From positions 1-63,078 of the forward strand of contig NZ_RQRS01000030.1 of the NCBI RefSeq assembly GCF_004335085.1: 63,078 nucleotides of DNA. Direction: 5' to 3'. Below, piece by piece: positions 18,702 through 29,400 of this stretch (position 1 is the stretch's first letter; each line of letters begins with the position of its first letter). A model generated the notes under the pieces. It worked only from the letters and a program-made list of their open reading frames with translations, searched no databases and was not told the DNA's origin. The stretch comes from Pedobacter nototheniae (GTDB taxonomy: Bacteria; Bacteroidota; Bacteroidia; Sphingobacteriales; Sphingobacteriaceae). The translations under genes and the position numbers were made by a program.

Positions 18702-20210
18702 ATGTCTCCAACAATTCTGTTATGTTTTCTTCTGGGCTATTTTCTGGTCCTGATTATAATTTCTTTTGCTACCTCAAAAAATTCGTCAGACAATTCTACA
18801 TTTTTTATCGCCAACCGGAACTCTAAATGGTATTTAGTTGCCTTTGGTATGATTGGAACAGCACTTTCGGGTGTAACATTTATTTCCGTTCCTGGAGAAG
18901 TTGGTGCACCAAGTGGTAACCAATTCCAATACTTTCAGTTTGTTTTAGGTAACGCAGTTGGTTTCATAATTATTGCCACAGTTCTTCTACCGCTTTATTA
19001 TAGAATGAATTTAACGTCTATTTACGGATATATACAAAAACGATTGGGCTATTACAGCTATAAAACAGCCGCTTCTATCTTTTTATTAAGTCGTACTTTA
19101 GGCTCTGCAACCAGATTATACCTTGTTGTTATCGTTTTACAGCGGTTTATTTTTGATAATTATGGAATACCCTTTTGGTTAACCGTTTTAATTTCATTAG
19201 CCTTAATTTGGTCTTATACATTTAAAGGTGGCTTAAAAACCATTATCATCACCGATACCTTGCAAACATTCTTCTTAGTTTTATCGGTCTTTTTAACCAT
19301 CTACTTTATATGCAACAGCTTAAATTTCAGTATCCCACAAGCTTTTGAAACCATTAAGAGCAGTAGCTACTCTAAAATATTTTTCTGGGATGATTTCCTA
19401 ACTAACAAATTCTATTTCAGTAAACAATTTATAGGTGGTATTTTTGTTACCATAGCCATGACGGGTTTAGATCAGGATTTAATGCAGAAAAACCTGAGTA
19501 TGAAAACTATTAAAGAGGCACAAAAAAACATGTTCACTTTTACGGGTGTGTTTATTGTTTTAAATGTGTTTTTTTTAAGCGTTGGTGCACTGTTATATAT
19601 TTTCGCCAGTAAAAATGGGATTGATATTCCATTGGATCATATCACAAATAAACCAAGAACGGATTTATTGTTTCCAGAAATTGCATTGAATAATTTGGGC
19701 GCTTTACCTGCTATTATTTTCATGCTGGGCTTAACCGCTGCAACTTTTGCAACAACAGATTCGGCCTTAACAGCACTTACTACATCATTTTGTGTAGATT
19801 TTTTAGGTATGGACAAAAAAGAAAATCTTGATGCACACAACGCCGTTAAAAAGCGCCATGCCGTGCACATCGGATTTTCAATTTTAATGTTTTTAGTTAT
19901 TATCGTTATCAATGTTCTAAACAGTTCTTCCGTAGTAAGTTTAATTTTCCAAATCGCATCTTATACGTACGGACCGTTGTTGGGTTTGTATAGTTTTGGA
20001 TTATTTGTAAAAAAACGTGGGTTACATGATAAATTAGTTCCATTTGTATGTTTATTTTCCCCATTTTTATGTTACTTGCTTGCAACTTACTCAAAAGAGC
20101 TTTTGGGGGGTTACACGTTTAGTGTTGAATTAATTTTAATTAATGGCTTTATTACATTTTTAGGCCTTTTACTGATCAGTAAAAAAACAGATCAACAGAC
20201 GAAGTTTTAA
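18702..20210 (+). CDS. Sodium:solute symporter family transporter
   Basis: 502-residue integral membrane protein with about 13 hydrophobic helices, of the SSS (LeuT-fold) family. Early motifs include GMIGTALSGVTFISVPGEVG and, later, LGLTAATFATTDSALTALTT, which matches the region of the sodium-binding TM8 segment. Substrate cannot be named; relatives carry sugars, vitamins or amino acids. It is followed after 18 nt by the LOG-family gene on the same strand, so the two may be cotranscribed. Confidence 0.93.
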   Translation: MSPTILLCFLLGYFLVLIIISFATSKNSSDNSTFFIANRNSKWYLVAFGMIGTALSGVTFISVPGEVGAPSGNQFQYFQFVLGNAVGFIIIATVLLPLYYRMNLTSIYGYIQKRLGYYSYKTAASIFLLSRTLGSATRLYLVVIVLQRFIFDNYGIPFWLTVLISLALIWSYTFKGGLKTIIITDTLQTFFLVLSVFLTIYFICNSLNFSIPQAFETIKSSSYSKIFFWDDFLTNKFYFSKQFIGGIFVTIAMTGLDQDLMQKNLSMKTIKEAQKNMFTFTGVFIVLNVFFLSVGALLYIFASKNGIDIPLDHITNKPRTDLLFPEIALNNLGALPAIIFMLGLTAATFATTDSALTALTTSFCVDFLGMDKKENLDAHNAVKKRHAVHIGFSILMFLVIIVINVLNSSSVVSLIFQIASYTYGPLLGLYSFGLFVKKRGLHDKLVPFVCLFSPFLCYLLATYSKELLGGYTFSVELILINGFITFLGLLLISKKTDQQTKF

Positions 20211-20228
20211 TATATAATAAGAGTTTAT

Positions 20229-20936
20229 ATGACGAGTGAAGAAAAAATAAGAAGTGCTTTTGAGAATAAAGATTGGCAGGAAATTAAAGTAACAGACAGC
20301 TGGCAGATTTTTAAAATCATGGCTGAGTTTGTGGATGGTTTTGAGAAATTAGCTAAAATCGGTCCCTGTGTTACCATTTACGGATCGGCACGTACTGCAG
20401 AAACAAATAGATATTACCAATTGGCAGAGCAATGCGGTAAACTTTTAACTGATCGTGGTTACGGTGTGATCACAGGTGGCGGCCCAGGTATTATGGAAGC
20501 TGGTAATAAAGGTGCATACACCAATGGCGGAAAATCAGTTGGTTTAAATATCGAATTGCCATTTGAGCAATTCCATAACAAATATATCGACCACAATAAA
20601 CTATTACAATTTGACTATTTCTTTGTTCGTAAAGTAATGTTTATGAAATATAGCCAAGGTTTTGTGGTTTTACCTGGTGGTTTTGGAACTATGGATGAGC
20701 TTTTTGAAGCTTTAACGCTAATTCAAACTGGTAAAATTGCCCGCTTCCCAATTGTTTTGGTGGGTAAAGATTATTGGGGTGGTTTAATCGACTGGATTAA
20801 AAATACAATGTTATTAAAAGAACATAACATCCATGAGGAAGATTTAAATTTATTCCGTTTGGTTGATACAGCTGAAGAAGCTGCAGAACATATTTTCCGT
20901 TTCTACGATAAGTATGTATTGAAACCGAATTTTTAA
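20229..20936 (+). CDS. LOG-family protein (TIGR00730-like Rossmann fold)
   Basis: 235-residue cytoplasmic protein with both LOG signatures: GGGPGIMEAGNKGAY for nucleotide binding and LPGGFGTMDELFEALT with the catalytic glutamate. Characterised relatives are nucleotide 5'-monophosphate phosphoribohydrolases (cytokinin-activating LOG or PpnN-like purine/pyrimidine nucleosidases). The length and spacing fit the family; the true substrate in this organism is not known. A terminator hairpin follows. Confidence 0.92.
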   Translation: MTSEEKIRSAFENKDWQEIKVTDSWQIFKIMAEFVDGFEKLAKIGPCVTIYGSARTAETNRYYQLAEQCGKLLTDRGYGVITGGGPGIMEAGNKGAYTNGGKSVGLNIELPFEQFHNKYIDHNKLLQFDYFFVRKVMFMKYSQGFVVLPGGFGTMDELFEALTLIQTGKIARFPIVLVGKDYWGGLIDWIKNTMLLKEHNIHEEDLNLFRLVDTAEEAAEHIFRFYDKYVLKPNF

Positions 20937-20961
20937 ATCAGCAAAAGATTATAGAATTAAT

Positions 20962-20988
20962 AAAAGCGCCCGTAAAATAGGCGCTTTT
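20962..20988 (+). terminator. Intrinsic terminator after the LOG-family gene
   Basis: Arms AAAAGCGCC and GGCGCTTTT around a 9 nt loop, followed by a T-rich tail. Confidence 0.85.
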
Positions 20989-21051
20989 TCTTTTAAACTT
21001 TAAGTGTAACTTTTAAATACATTTGTGGTCTTAAAAGAAAACCTTTGAGTG

Positions 21052-21537
21052 ATGGAGTATATATTAAATTGGAGAAAAGGCTTATTTGACAGCAATTATC
21101 AGGTATTTAAAAATGGATTACTGAAATTTTCATTAAGTTTTAGTTCATGGAAAAATACTGCAATTGCAACTTCAATAGATGGAGTTTATCTTTTAAAAAC
21201 GAATGGTATTTTGGCTTCAGAAACCAAAATATTAAATAATAAAAATGAAGCTATTGGTGTAATTAGTTATGATTTACTAAGCTTTAAAGCCAAAATTGTT
21301 TTAAATACTGGCGAACAATTTGACTGGAGTTACCAAAATAGTTGGTTAAGCAGGTGGTCTATTAATAACCATATGGATAAGCAAATTATTTACAGTTCAA
21401 GGTCGGGTAATGGAATGATTAGCAGCAATGTTGATGATGATATTTTACTAATGGCTGGTCTTTTTGCCCGAGAATACTATAACCGCATGCTAATTCTTTT
21501 TATTGTATTAATACTTATTCCAATAATTTTGAGATAA
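21052..21537 (+). CDS. Hypothetical protein with C-terminal membrane anchor
   Basis: 161-residue protein of unknown function. Most of it is beta-rich and soluble (repeated short strands such as SLSFSSWKN and FDWSYQNSW). It ends in a single hydrophobic helix (MLILFIVLILIPIILR), so it looks tail-anchored with the body in the cytoplasm. The start is set at ATG 21052; a GTG three bases earlier is equally open. No neighbours in operon. Confidence 0.7.
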   Translation: MEYILNWRKGLFDSNYQVFKNGLLKFSLSFSSWKNTAIATSIDGVYLLKTNGILASETKILNNKNEAIGVISYDLLSFKAKIVLNTGEQFDWSYQNSWLSRWSINNHMDKQIIYSSRSGNGMISSNVDDDILLMAGLFAREYYNRMLILFIVLILIPIILR

Positions 21538-21554
21538 GTTGAAGCAAGAAACAA

Positions 21555-21899
21555 TTAGACTAAAACTTCCTGAATTTTTTCCGTTGGCCTTGCAATAACT
21601 GCTTTATCACCATTAACAATTATTGGTCTTTCTATTAAAATAGGATTTTGCACCATTGCTTCAATCCATTCGGCATCACTTAAATCTTTTCCTTTATATT
21701 TTTCGGTATAAATGGTTTCACCTTTTCTAATCAATTCGAAAGGTTTTATGCCTAATTTATTTATAAGCGAAGCTAATTCTTCCTCGGTTGGGGGATGTTG
21801 TAAATAATTAACCAATTCAAAATCTTTTCCGCTCTCGTTTAAAACAGCAAGTGCTGCACGGCTTTTACTGCACTTATTATTGTGATAAATTTTAATCAT
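21555..21899 (-). CDS. arsC: Arsenate reductase-like protein (ArsC/Spx family)
   Basis: 114-residue thioredoxin-fold protein with the active cysteine at position 10 (HNNKCSKSR). The conserved IERPIIV segment carries the arginine used in glutaredoxin-linked arsenate reductases. No arsenic transporter or ArsR gene is nearby, so this may be the generic YfgD-like housekeeping member rather than part of an ars operon. It begins 9 nt after the DUF502 gene ends, on the same strand. Confidence 0.88.
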   Translation of the reverse strand: MIKIYHNNKCSKSRAALAVLNESGKDFELVNYLQHPPTEEELASLINKLGIKPFELIRKGETIYTEKYKGKDLSDAEWIEAMVQNPILIERPIIVNGDKAVIARPTEKIQEVLV

Positions 21900-21908
21900 A
21901 TCTATTAA

Positions 21909-22499
21909 CTACAAACCACTTACACCGCCACTAACAACCAATTTCATAGCCTCGGCAGCGCTCATTTTCAAATCTGTTACTTTACTTTTATTCACAAAAC
22001 AAAGCTGCCCAGCAAATGAATAAGAAAGCGGAAAGTAAACCGCTACATCATCTGGTAGTTCTAACTTTTTCAAATCGTTTTGCGTTAAAAAACCAATTTT
22101 TTTCAGGCCTCCCTCCACTTCTACCAATACGGGGTGATTAAATTTTTTCTCATCGCCAACAAAAGCTTCTGTTAAATCCTTTATTGATGAATAAATAAAA
22201 TTTAATAATGGCAAGCGATGCATTATTTTCTGAAACCAGTTGTACATGGGCTCAGTAACGAAATTGGTTACAAAAATACCTGCAACAAGAATTATACTAA
22301 TCACCGTTAAAAGCCCTAAACCAGGAATATTTCTACTTGCACCCGTTCTTGGATCAACGCCTAAAATATTGTTAACATTTAACCAGCTATCAACAGTTGT
22401 AACAGCCCAAATTACAATAAAAACACTAAGGGCTATAGGTACAACTATTAATAAACCTTTAATGAGGTAATTTAAAATGGCTCTCCCTATTCTATTCAT
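21909..22499 (-). CDS. DUF502 family membrane protein
   Basis: 196-residue inner membrane protein with two clear transmembrane helices (about residues 13-34 and 62-83). These are followed by the DUF502 cytoplasmic part including the PVLVEVEGGLKKIGFLT and VAVYFPLSYSFAGQLCFV stretches. Molecular function is unknown for the family. It is followed by arsC on the same strand and probably cotranscribed. Confidence 0.9.
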   Translation of the reverse strand: MNRIGRAILNYLIKGLLIVVPIALSVFIVIWAVTTVDSWLNVNNILGVDPRTGASRNIPGLGLLTVISIILVAGIFVTNFVTEPMYNWFQKIMHRLPLLNFIYSSIKDLTEAFVGDEKKFNHPVLVEVEGGLKKIGFLTQNDLKKLELPDDVAVYFPLSYSFAGQLCFVNKSKVTDLKMSAAEAMKLVVSGGVSGL

Positions 22500-22657
22500 G
22501 GTGCAAATTTACTTTATTTTTGCCACAGATTTCCAGAGAGAATTCAACACTTTTAACCACAACGCAACAAGTAAAACAGAAAATTTATTTCTGTATTCAG
22601 CCTTTTTTGGCAAGTTATAAGCTAAATAATTTTGGAATTAATTTCTTCAAAATGAAT

Positions 22658-25117
22658 CTATTCATAAAAATAAACTCTTTTTACCCTTTGAGAAATGTTG
22701 GTTAAAATCTCATAAGGAATTGTATTAACATCTTCTGCAAGCTGCATAATAGTATGCTCCTTATTAAATACGATGGCTTCATCGCCTTGTTTAACATCAA
22801 TATCCGTAACATCAAGCATCGTCATATCCATACAAATAGAGCCAATTGTAGGCACCAAACACCCATTTACAAGCATTTTACCAACGCCATTACCAAAAGC
22901 CCTGCTATAACCATCTGCATAGCCAATTTTTACGGTTGCTATTTTACCCCCTTTTTTCATTACACCTTTACGACTGTAACCAACAGTTTCGCCAGCTTGC
23001 AAATGCTTTACTTGAGTAATGGTTGTTTTTAAAACCATTACCGTTTGTAAACCACGATTTTGATGTAGACCTGAATCAAAACCATATAAACCAATGCCGA
23101 GGCGCACCATATCCATTTGCGCATTTGGCCAACGACTTATACCAGAGGTGTTTGAAATATGAAATAATGGTTTATAACCTAAGGCATCAACTATTTTATT
23201 TGCCAAAGGTGTAAATTTATCAATCTGAGATTGCGTAAATCCATCGTGCTCGGCAGCATCACTGGCCACTAAATGAGAAAATATACTTTGAACTTTTATC
23301 TTATTGTTATCTTTCAGTAAGTCTAATAAAGTTTCCACTTCCGCTTCATCAAAACCCAATCTGTGCATTCCGCTGTCTATTTTAATATGTACTGGATAAT
23401 TAAATTCATAATCAGAAAGTGCATTTAAGAAGCTTTTAAGAATTTCTAAACTATAAACTTCAGGTTCTAAATTATTCTTAATAATAGCTTCGAAAGCTGA
23501 TTCTTCAGGACTCATAACCATAATTGGCAAAGTTATACCTGCTTTTCTCAAGGCCAAACCTTCATCTGCGTAAGCAACCGCAAGGTAATCTACCTTATGA
23601 AATTGAAGTAAATTGGCAATTTCGAAACTTCCGCTTCCATAAGAAAAAGCCTTTACCATTGCCATAATTTTTACGCCTGGTGCTAATTTAGAACGATAAA
23701 ACTGCAGATTACCAACCATTGCATTTAAATCTATTTCTAAAACGGTATCGTGAATTTTTTGTGTTAAAAGTTTACTGATTTTACCAAACTCAAAGCGCCT
23801 TGATCCTTTCACCAAAATGGTTTCGTGGTTAAATATTAAGCCGGGAAAAGCCTCAATAAAATCATTTGTAGTATCAAAAAACTGTGTTTCAAACTTAAAA
23901 AGATCAGCAAATTGAGCAATACGTGTGCCTATTCCAATTAGTCGGTTTACCTTTTTCTGGGCTAGCAAATCGGCAATTTCAGTATATAAATCTATATCTT
24001 CTTTACCAGTTTCAAACAACTCCGACAGAATTACCGTTCTTTTAGGGTGTTGGTTTTGCTGGTTTAAAAAATCGAGGGCAATAGCTAAAGAGGAAATATC
24101 AGCGCTGTAAGAATCATCAATAACAGAGCATTGGTTAATACCATTTTTAAGCTCCAAACGCATGCTCACGTGGCTCAATTTCTCCAAACGTAAATCTGCT
24201 TGTTCTGGTGTATAACCTAATGCAAGCAAAGTTGCCCAGCAAATCATTCCATTTTCTATCGAAGCCTTATCCTTAAATGGCAACAAGCATTCTATCTCCC
24301 TATTTTCATAAATCGCCCTCAAATAACAGTTACCTTCAATGGGTTCTACAGCAACAATTTGTAAATCTGCTGCTTGTTTACTACTCCAACTAAATTGTTT
24401 TTTACCTGGGAGATCTTTAAAACTAACCTCACTTACATATTCCGGGGCATAAATAAATAAGTCTGCATTTTTAAACAACTTTAGTTTTTCAACAAGTTTT
24501 TCCTTTCGGGAAGCAAAACCTTCAGCATGCGCCTCTCCTATATTGGTTAAAATCCCAATTTGGGGCTGAATAATTTCTGCAATATTTTCCATTTCATTTA
24601 CCGCAGATATTCCGGCTTCAAAAATACCGAGATCATTCTGAGCATCTATTTGCCACACAGCAAGCGGAACGCCAATTTGAGAATTATAACTTTTAGGACT
24701 ACGGACAATGTTAAAATCGGCAGCTAAAAGTTGATACAACCATTCTTTAACAATCGTTTTACCGTTACTCCCTGTTATGCCGATGGTTTTTAGATTAAAT
24801 TGTGAGCGATGATGTTTTGCTAAAGTTTGTAATGCTTCCAAAACATTTTTCACAATGATGAAATTGCAATCTGGATAAAGAATAATATATTTTGAATCGC
24901 TGATTACGAAATTGCGAATATCTTTTTGATAAGCGTCTTTTATAAATTCGTGTCCATCACGATGAGAAACTAAGGCGAAAAATAAAGAATTTTCTGGCAC
25001 TAAAACTGAACGGCTATCAATAACTAAATATTGAATAATCATCTGATTATCAATAAATTTTGATTCACATTTTAAAATTTCAGCAATATTTGCAATCGTA
25101 TATTTAGGGTTCAGCAT
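22658..25117 (-). CDS. Bifunctional MurF ligase / alanine racemase
   Basis: 819-residue fusion. Residues 1 to about 450 are UDP-N-acetylmuramoyl-tripeptide:D-Ala-D-Ala ligase, with the ATP loop ITGSNGKTIVKEW at about residue 113. From about 455 on is an alanine racemase barrel: PLP lysine in AMVKAFSYGSG and RLGIGLYGFDSG and VGYSRKGVMKKG in the C-terminal half. It couples D-alanine supply to its incorporation in peptidoglycan. This fusion is a known Bacteroidota arrangement. Transcribed divergently from recX. Confidence 0.95.
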   Translation of the reverse strand: MLNPKYTIANIAEILKCESKFIDNQMIIQYLVIDSRSVLVPENSLFFALVSHRDGHEFIKDAYQKDIRNFVISDSKYIILYPDCNFIIVKNVLEALQTLAKHHRSQFNLKTIGITGSNGKTIVKEWLYQLLAADFNIVRSPKSYNSQIGVPLAVWQIDAQNDLGIFEAGISAVNEMENIAEIIQPQIGILTNIGEAHAEGFASRKEKLVEKLKLFKNADLFIYAPEYVSEVSFKDLPGKKQFSWSSKQAADLQIVAVEPIEGNCYLRAIYENREIECLLPFKDKASIENGMICWATLLALGYTPEQADLRLEKLSHVSMRLELKNGINQCSVIDDSYSADISSLAIALDFLNQQNQHPKRTVILSELFETGKEDIDLYTEIADLLAQKKVNRLIGIGTRIAQFADLFKFETQFFDTTNDFIEAFPGLIFNHETILVKGSRRFEFGKISKLLTQKIHDTVLEIDLNAMVGNLQFYRSKLAPGVKIMAMVKAFSYGSGSFEIANLLQFHKVDYLAVAYADEGLALRKAGITLPIMVMSPEESAFEAIIKNNLEPEVYSLEILKSFLNALSDYEFNYPVHIKIDSGMHRLGFDEAEVETLLDLLKDNNKIKVQSIFSHLVASDAAEHDGFTQSQIDKFTPLANKIVDALGYKPLFHISNTSGISRWPNAQMDMVRLGIGLYGFDSGLHQNRGLQTVMVLKTTITQVKHLQAGETVGYSRKGVMKKGGKIATVKIGYADGYSRAFGNGVGKMLVNGCLVPTIGSICMDMTMLDVTDIDVKQGDEAIVFNKEHTIMQLAEDVNTIPYEILTNISQRVKRVYFYE

Positions 25118-25178
25118 CTTTTTATATTCAGAAAAATACAGTAATCGTTTTTATTTTTACGAATTTCAGTAATTAATT

Positions 25179-25667
25179 ATGAAAAGCGGGAAACCAGAGG
25201 CAGTATTTTTAGATAAAAAACAAGCATTAGCAAAAGCCGAAAGTTTTTGTGCTTACCAAGAACGTTCGCAAAAAGAAGTTAGAGGTAAATTATTAGATTG
25301 GGGAATGCGTGGCGATGAACTGGAAGAAATTATTTCAGAATTAATTGTTTCCAACTTTTTAAATGAGGAACGATTTGCACTCCACTACGCTGCAGGAAAA
25401 TTTAACATCAAAAATTGGGGCCGGATAAAAATTAAACAGGGCTTGAAATTAAAAGGAGTTCCAGATCGGATTTTACAAAAGGCAATTTATAGCCTTGATG
25501 AAGATGATTATTTACGAACACTTGAAAATTTAGCCGAAAAAAAGGCAACCGTTTTAAACGAAAGTGATCCTTTTAAGCGAAAATTTAAGCTTATAAACTA
25601 CCTGCAGGGAAAAGGTTTTGAAAGTGATTTAATTTTTCTTGTACTGAAAGCCAGCAATTTAAACTAA
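25179..25667 (+). CDS. recX: Regulatory protein RecX
   Basis: 162-residue helical protein that modulates RecA filaments. Three-helix repeats are seen, with the signature CAYQERSQKEVRGKLLDWG near residue 25 and SNFLNEERFALHYAAGKF after it. RecA is not in the window. It stands alone, upstream of the first tRNA pair. Confidence 0.92.
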   Translation: MKSGKPEAVFLDKKQALAKAESFCAYQERSQKEVRGKLLDWGMRGDELEEIISELIVSNFLNEERFALHYAAGKFNIKNWGRIKIKQGLKLKGVPDRILQKAIYSLDEDDYLRTLENLAEKKATVLNESDPFKRKFKLINYLQGKGFESDLIFLVLKASNLN

Positions 25668-25693
25668 ATGTTATTTTTTTTGTTAAAAATCCC

Positions 25694-25723
25694 TTGACAG
25701 AAATATAAATCTGCCTATATTTG
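25694..25723 (+). promoter_or_regulatory. tRNA promoter (first copy)
   Basis: TATATTTG at 25716-25723 matches the Bacteroidota -7 box; TTGAC at 25694 is the upstream element. The tRNA-Gly gene starts 38 nt downstream. Confidence 0.65.
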
Positions 25724-25761
25724 CATCACCAAAACGAAACACATACACTTGTTTTGTTAAT

Positions 25762-25834
<73 letters not shown>

Positions 25835-25836
25835 CT

Positions 25837-25862
25837 AAAAGCCTTCTTAATTGAAGGCTTTT
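25837..25862 (+). terminator. Hairpin between tRNA-Gly and tRNA-Leu
   Basis: 10 bp arms AAAAGCCTTC and GAAGGCTTTT around 6 nt. It may act as a processing signal or partial terminator within the tRNA pair. In the second tRNA pair the equivalent hairpin is degraded. Confidence 0.6.
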
Positions 25863-25883
25863 AATTTAAAAGGTTAATCACCT

Positions 25884-25968
25884 GCTCGGGTGGTGGAACT
25901 GGTAGACACGCAGGACTTAAAATCCTGTGCACCTAAAATGCGTGCGGGTTCGATTCCCGCCCCGAGTA
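25884..25968 (+). tRNA. tRNA-Leu (anticodon TAA)
   Basis: 85 nt type II tRNA with acceptor GCTCGGG/CCCGAGT, D-loop AACTGGTAGAC, anticodon stem CAGGA/TCCTG around CTTAAAA, a variable arm TGCACCTAAAATGCG, and T-loop TTCGATT. Identical to 43300-43384. Confidence 0.97.
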
Positions 25969-25987
25969 CTTACAAAAAATCGAACTG

Positions 25988-26017
25988 AAAGCCTTGATGA
26001 AAATCAAGGCTTTTTTT
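25988..26017 (+). terminator. Terminator after first tRNA pair
   Basis: Arms AAAGCCTTGAT and ATCAAGGCTTT with a 4 nt loop, then a T-run. The same terminator follows the second tRNA pair. Confidence 0.85.
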
Positions 26018-26201
26018 ATGTGCTTGATTCTTTGATCACTACTAAAAACTTTTATGATCTAGATAGAAATTGAGGATCCACTTTTGGCAATTAAATTATT
26101 ATTTTCCATATTTATAACAATTTTTTGTCTCAATTGAAACGGATAGTGTTTGGGAAAACTGAGATTGAAAGATTAAAAAAATCTAAACACTAACGCACTC
26201 A

Positions 26202-26339
26202 TGAAAAAAATTCTATTCAGTTTTTTTTGCTGGCAAACTATAGCCTATTTGCTCAAACCGATCCAACAAATTATAACACACCAAACTTAATTGCACAATC
26301 TCCTAATGCCTCGGTATTGATGGATTTTACCGTTTGATA
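26202..26339 (+). pseudogene. Remnant 5' end of an SpvB-like gene
   Basis: Starts MKKILFSFF and, after a shift of one base in a run of T, continues LLANYSLFAQTDPTNYN and then PNLIAQSPNASVLMDFTV before a stop. This has the same plan as the intact gene 250 bases downstream (signal peptide ending in AQD, then TNYLRTDLISPSPTAAG). It is therefore the truncated, frameshifted start of a paralogue, and no further open frame continues it. Confidence 0.7.
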
Positions 26340-26451
26340 CAAGAGGACAATGATTGGGAACTTCAGCTAAAATAGCTAATCCCCTATCCATCACCTAGTA
26401 TTACTTATCAAAATAGCTTTATTACCAAATCTTAAGTTTAACACTCTTAAA

Positions 26452-29400
26452 ATGAACAAAAGAATTTTATTTTCTTTAATGCTTGCTTTGCTTTTTTGCA
26501 AAGCATTTGCACAAGATCGGACAAATTATTTGCGAACTGATCTAATAAGCCCGTCCCCAACAGCAGCTGGAATTACCCGGTATGGAGATATTTCGGTTAA
26601 TCCTTCCTCAGGATCGGCAAATTTGAGTATTCCAATATTTAATGTCCAAGGGCTAGAGCTTTCCCTGCCCATAAGTTTAGGCTATGGGTATTCTGGTTTA
26701 AGATCTGCAGAAAATGCAGGTTGGGCAGGCCTTGGATGGACACTGCAATCAGGTGGTGTAATTACCAGAAATATAAGAGGAAAAGTAGACAGAGATAATG
26801 ATGCTGGTGGTTTTTCTAGTGATTATGTTTCCAATAAAATTTATAACGGCTTAAACAACTCCGATAGTGAAGATTTTCAAACCTTTTTAGAAAATGTATA
26901 TAACGGAAATTATGATGCAGAACCAGATGTATATAGCTTCAACTTTCCTGGCCATTCAGGCAAATTCATTATATATAAGGGAGTAACGTATTGTTATCCT
27001 GATCAAAAATTAAAAATTATTGAACAGATTGGTGCATTTGTTATCATTACAGAGGATGGAACAAATTACCTTTTTAGTGCAACAGAAACTACGAGATCAA
27101 AAGGCAATGCCAATGCGCAATATAATTTACCTCCATATATATCTGCTTACTATCTTACCAAGATACAAAATGCTGCTCTTACAGAATCAATAGATCTGAA
27201 TTATACTCAAGAGGCAGAAATCACTCAAATGGGTCCTTTAACACAGACTTACAAGAAATATTCAACATTTTATGATGAAAGTATTTTGTATGACCCTGTA
27301 AATAGTTACCCAACTTTTGTGGCTCCGTTGAGGCTGACTCAAATCTCTTCTGAAAAATTTACTGTAAATTTCCTTCCCGAAGTTTCTCCCCGACTTGATC
27401 TAAAAGGTATTAACTATGCTATAGGTGGTATTTCTGTTGTAGATAAAGATGCTTTGAGAGAAATTAAATATTTCAAATTTAATCATAGCTACTTTGGTGA
27501 TAATGCCTTTTTGAAATTGACATCACTGGAAGAAAATATTGGAGGCGATCTCCATGGAACTTCATCATCTCCACTTATCCATAATTTTGAGTATGAAGAA
27601 TCTTTCGGTTTCCCAATTAAACCTACCCTTGGAGCAGATCATTTTGGATATTATAACGGTAGTTCATCCAGTATTCTTATACCATCATCTATTTATCCCA
27701 GCGGTCCAAATAGAGAACCAAACCTATCTTTTACAAAACAAGGAGCGCTAAAAAAGATTACCTACCCTACAGGCGGCTACACTACCTTTACTTATGAAGG
27801 AAATGTAGCTTTTGATGGCAGAAATTATAAAAAGAAAGATATTGGAATAACAGCAAAGGCTTTTGTTCAAGGAACTGATGTGGTTCCTTTTGTATTAGAA
27901 ACAGCTCAAGAGATAAGGATAGAGGTTGACCGTTATCCATTAACAACTTGGGGCGATGGGAATATACGTGGTGAAACCGATTTTGAAGTCCGTAATTCTA
28001 TTACCGGAGAAAAAGTAATGTTTGGGAGAGTTGTTAGTGAAAATGCCAACCCACCATTTACGCAGGTATTGCCTGCGGGAAGTTATTTTTTATATGCCAT
28101 GGCCGATAGATATGAAAACGAACTTAGGGCAACTGTAAATTATACAAGAACAACAGATATTCCTTTAGAAGGAAAAGTAGTTGGAGGAATTAGGGTAAGG
28201 TCAGTTAAAGATTTTCCACTTATCGGGCTTTCAACCGTTAAAGAATATAAATATACTGATGCAGATGGCTTTTCAACTGGTACTTCTAATCCAACCCCAG
28301 TTTACCATCAATCCAACATAACAGAAGTCATTGAAGAACCAACGGGTTATAGAACAAGAAATGCGGTTATATATAGTTCGTCAATTTCTGAAAGCGACTA
28401 TTATGGAGTGCAAGATTATTATCAATCAGTAACTGAAACTAATACATCTGTAGATAATAAATTGGTAGTTAGATCAGATTATTCAATGAATAACTATTTT
28501 AATGCCCAGCCTCATTTAACCCAAACCACAGTATTCAAAAGTCTTTCTTCAGGACTGTTACAACCTATAAAAAGAACAGTGATGAATTACATGGCTGTAT
28601 TTGGTAATAGTATCACATCGGTTAGACCAGAACAAACTTTTGAAGTTATTCTAAATCGGTCAGGTCCTGCATGGGGATATCCTGGCCCATTAAAGCAGTT
28701 TGCCCCAATTACTACCCAATATAACCAAGGTTGGGAATATGTACTTAAAAGTAGTGAAATAAATTACTTTGGTACCGATTCTGTTAAAAATGAATCTATA
28801 AATATTTATGATCCTGTTAAGAAAAACTTGCAAATGACAAGACAGTTAAGTGCAGATGGCGGTATTGTAGTAACAAAGTATAAATATGCAGATAATTACG
28901 TCCCCTCTTTAAGCGCTCCATTTCTAACAGCAAACGTAACAGCGCCAGTTTGGGAAAAACAATTATGGAAGAAGACTTTAACGGATTCTGTTCTTATTGC
29001 TTCAACGGTTACACTCTTCAATAATCAATTCCGCCCTACAGATATTTATACTATGGATGCAACAGGTATTCATTCATTAAATAGCGAGTTTCGGTCTGCA
29101 GGATTGTATAATACAGTTATAAGTGATACCAGACTATCACCAAAGGCACATTTTTATTATGATGCAGTTGGACATTTGGTACATCAGAAGCAAGAAAATG
29201 GCCCATCTATGGCTTACAAGTGGGGATATGGTACAAACACCAAACATTATCCAATTGCTGAAGCTAAAAACGCTTCAGATAGTGAAATTTTTACAGAAAA
29301 TTTCGAAGATATTTCTAATGAATCTACAGGTAATGCACATACTGGAAATCGCTTTCATAATGGCAATTATTTGGTAAACTGGATTACCCCCAATGCAAAA

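Noticed and set aside
21555..21899. Arsenic resistance operon
   Set aside because: Only an ArsC-like gene is present; no arsR, arsB or acr3 nearby.
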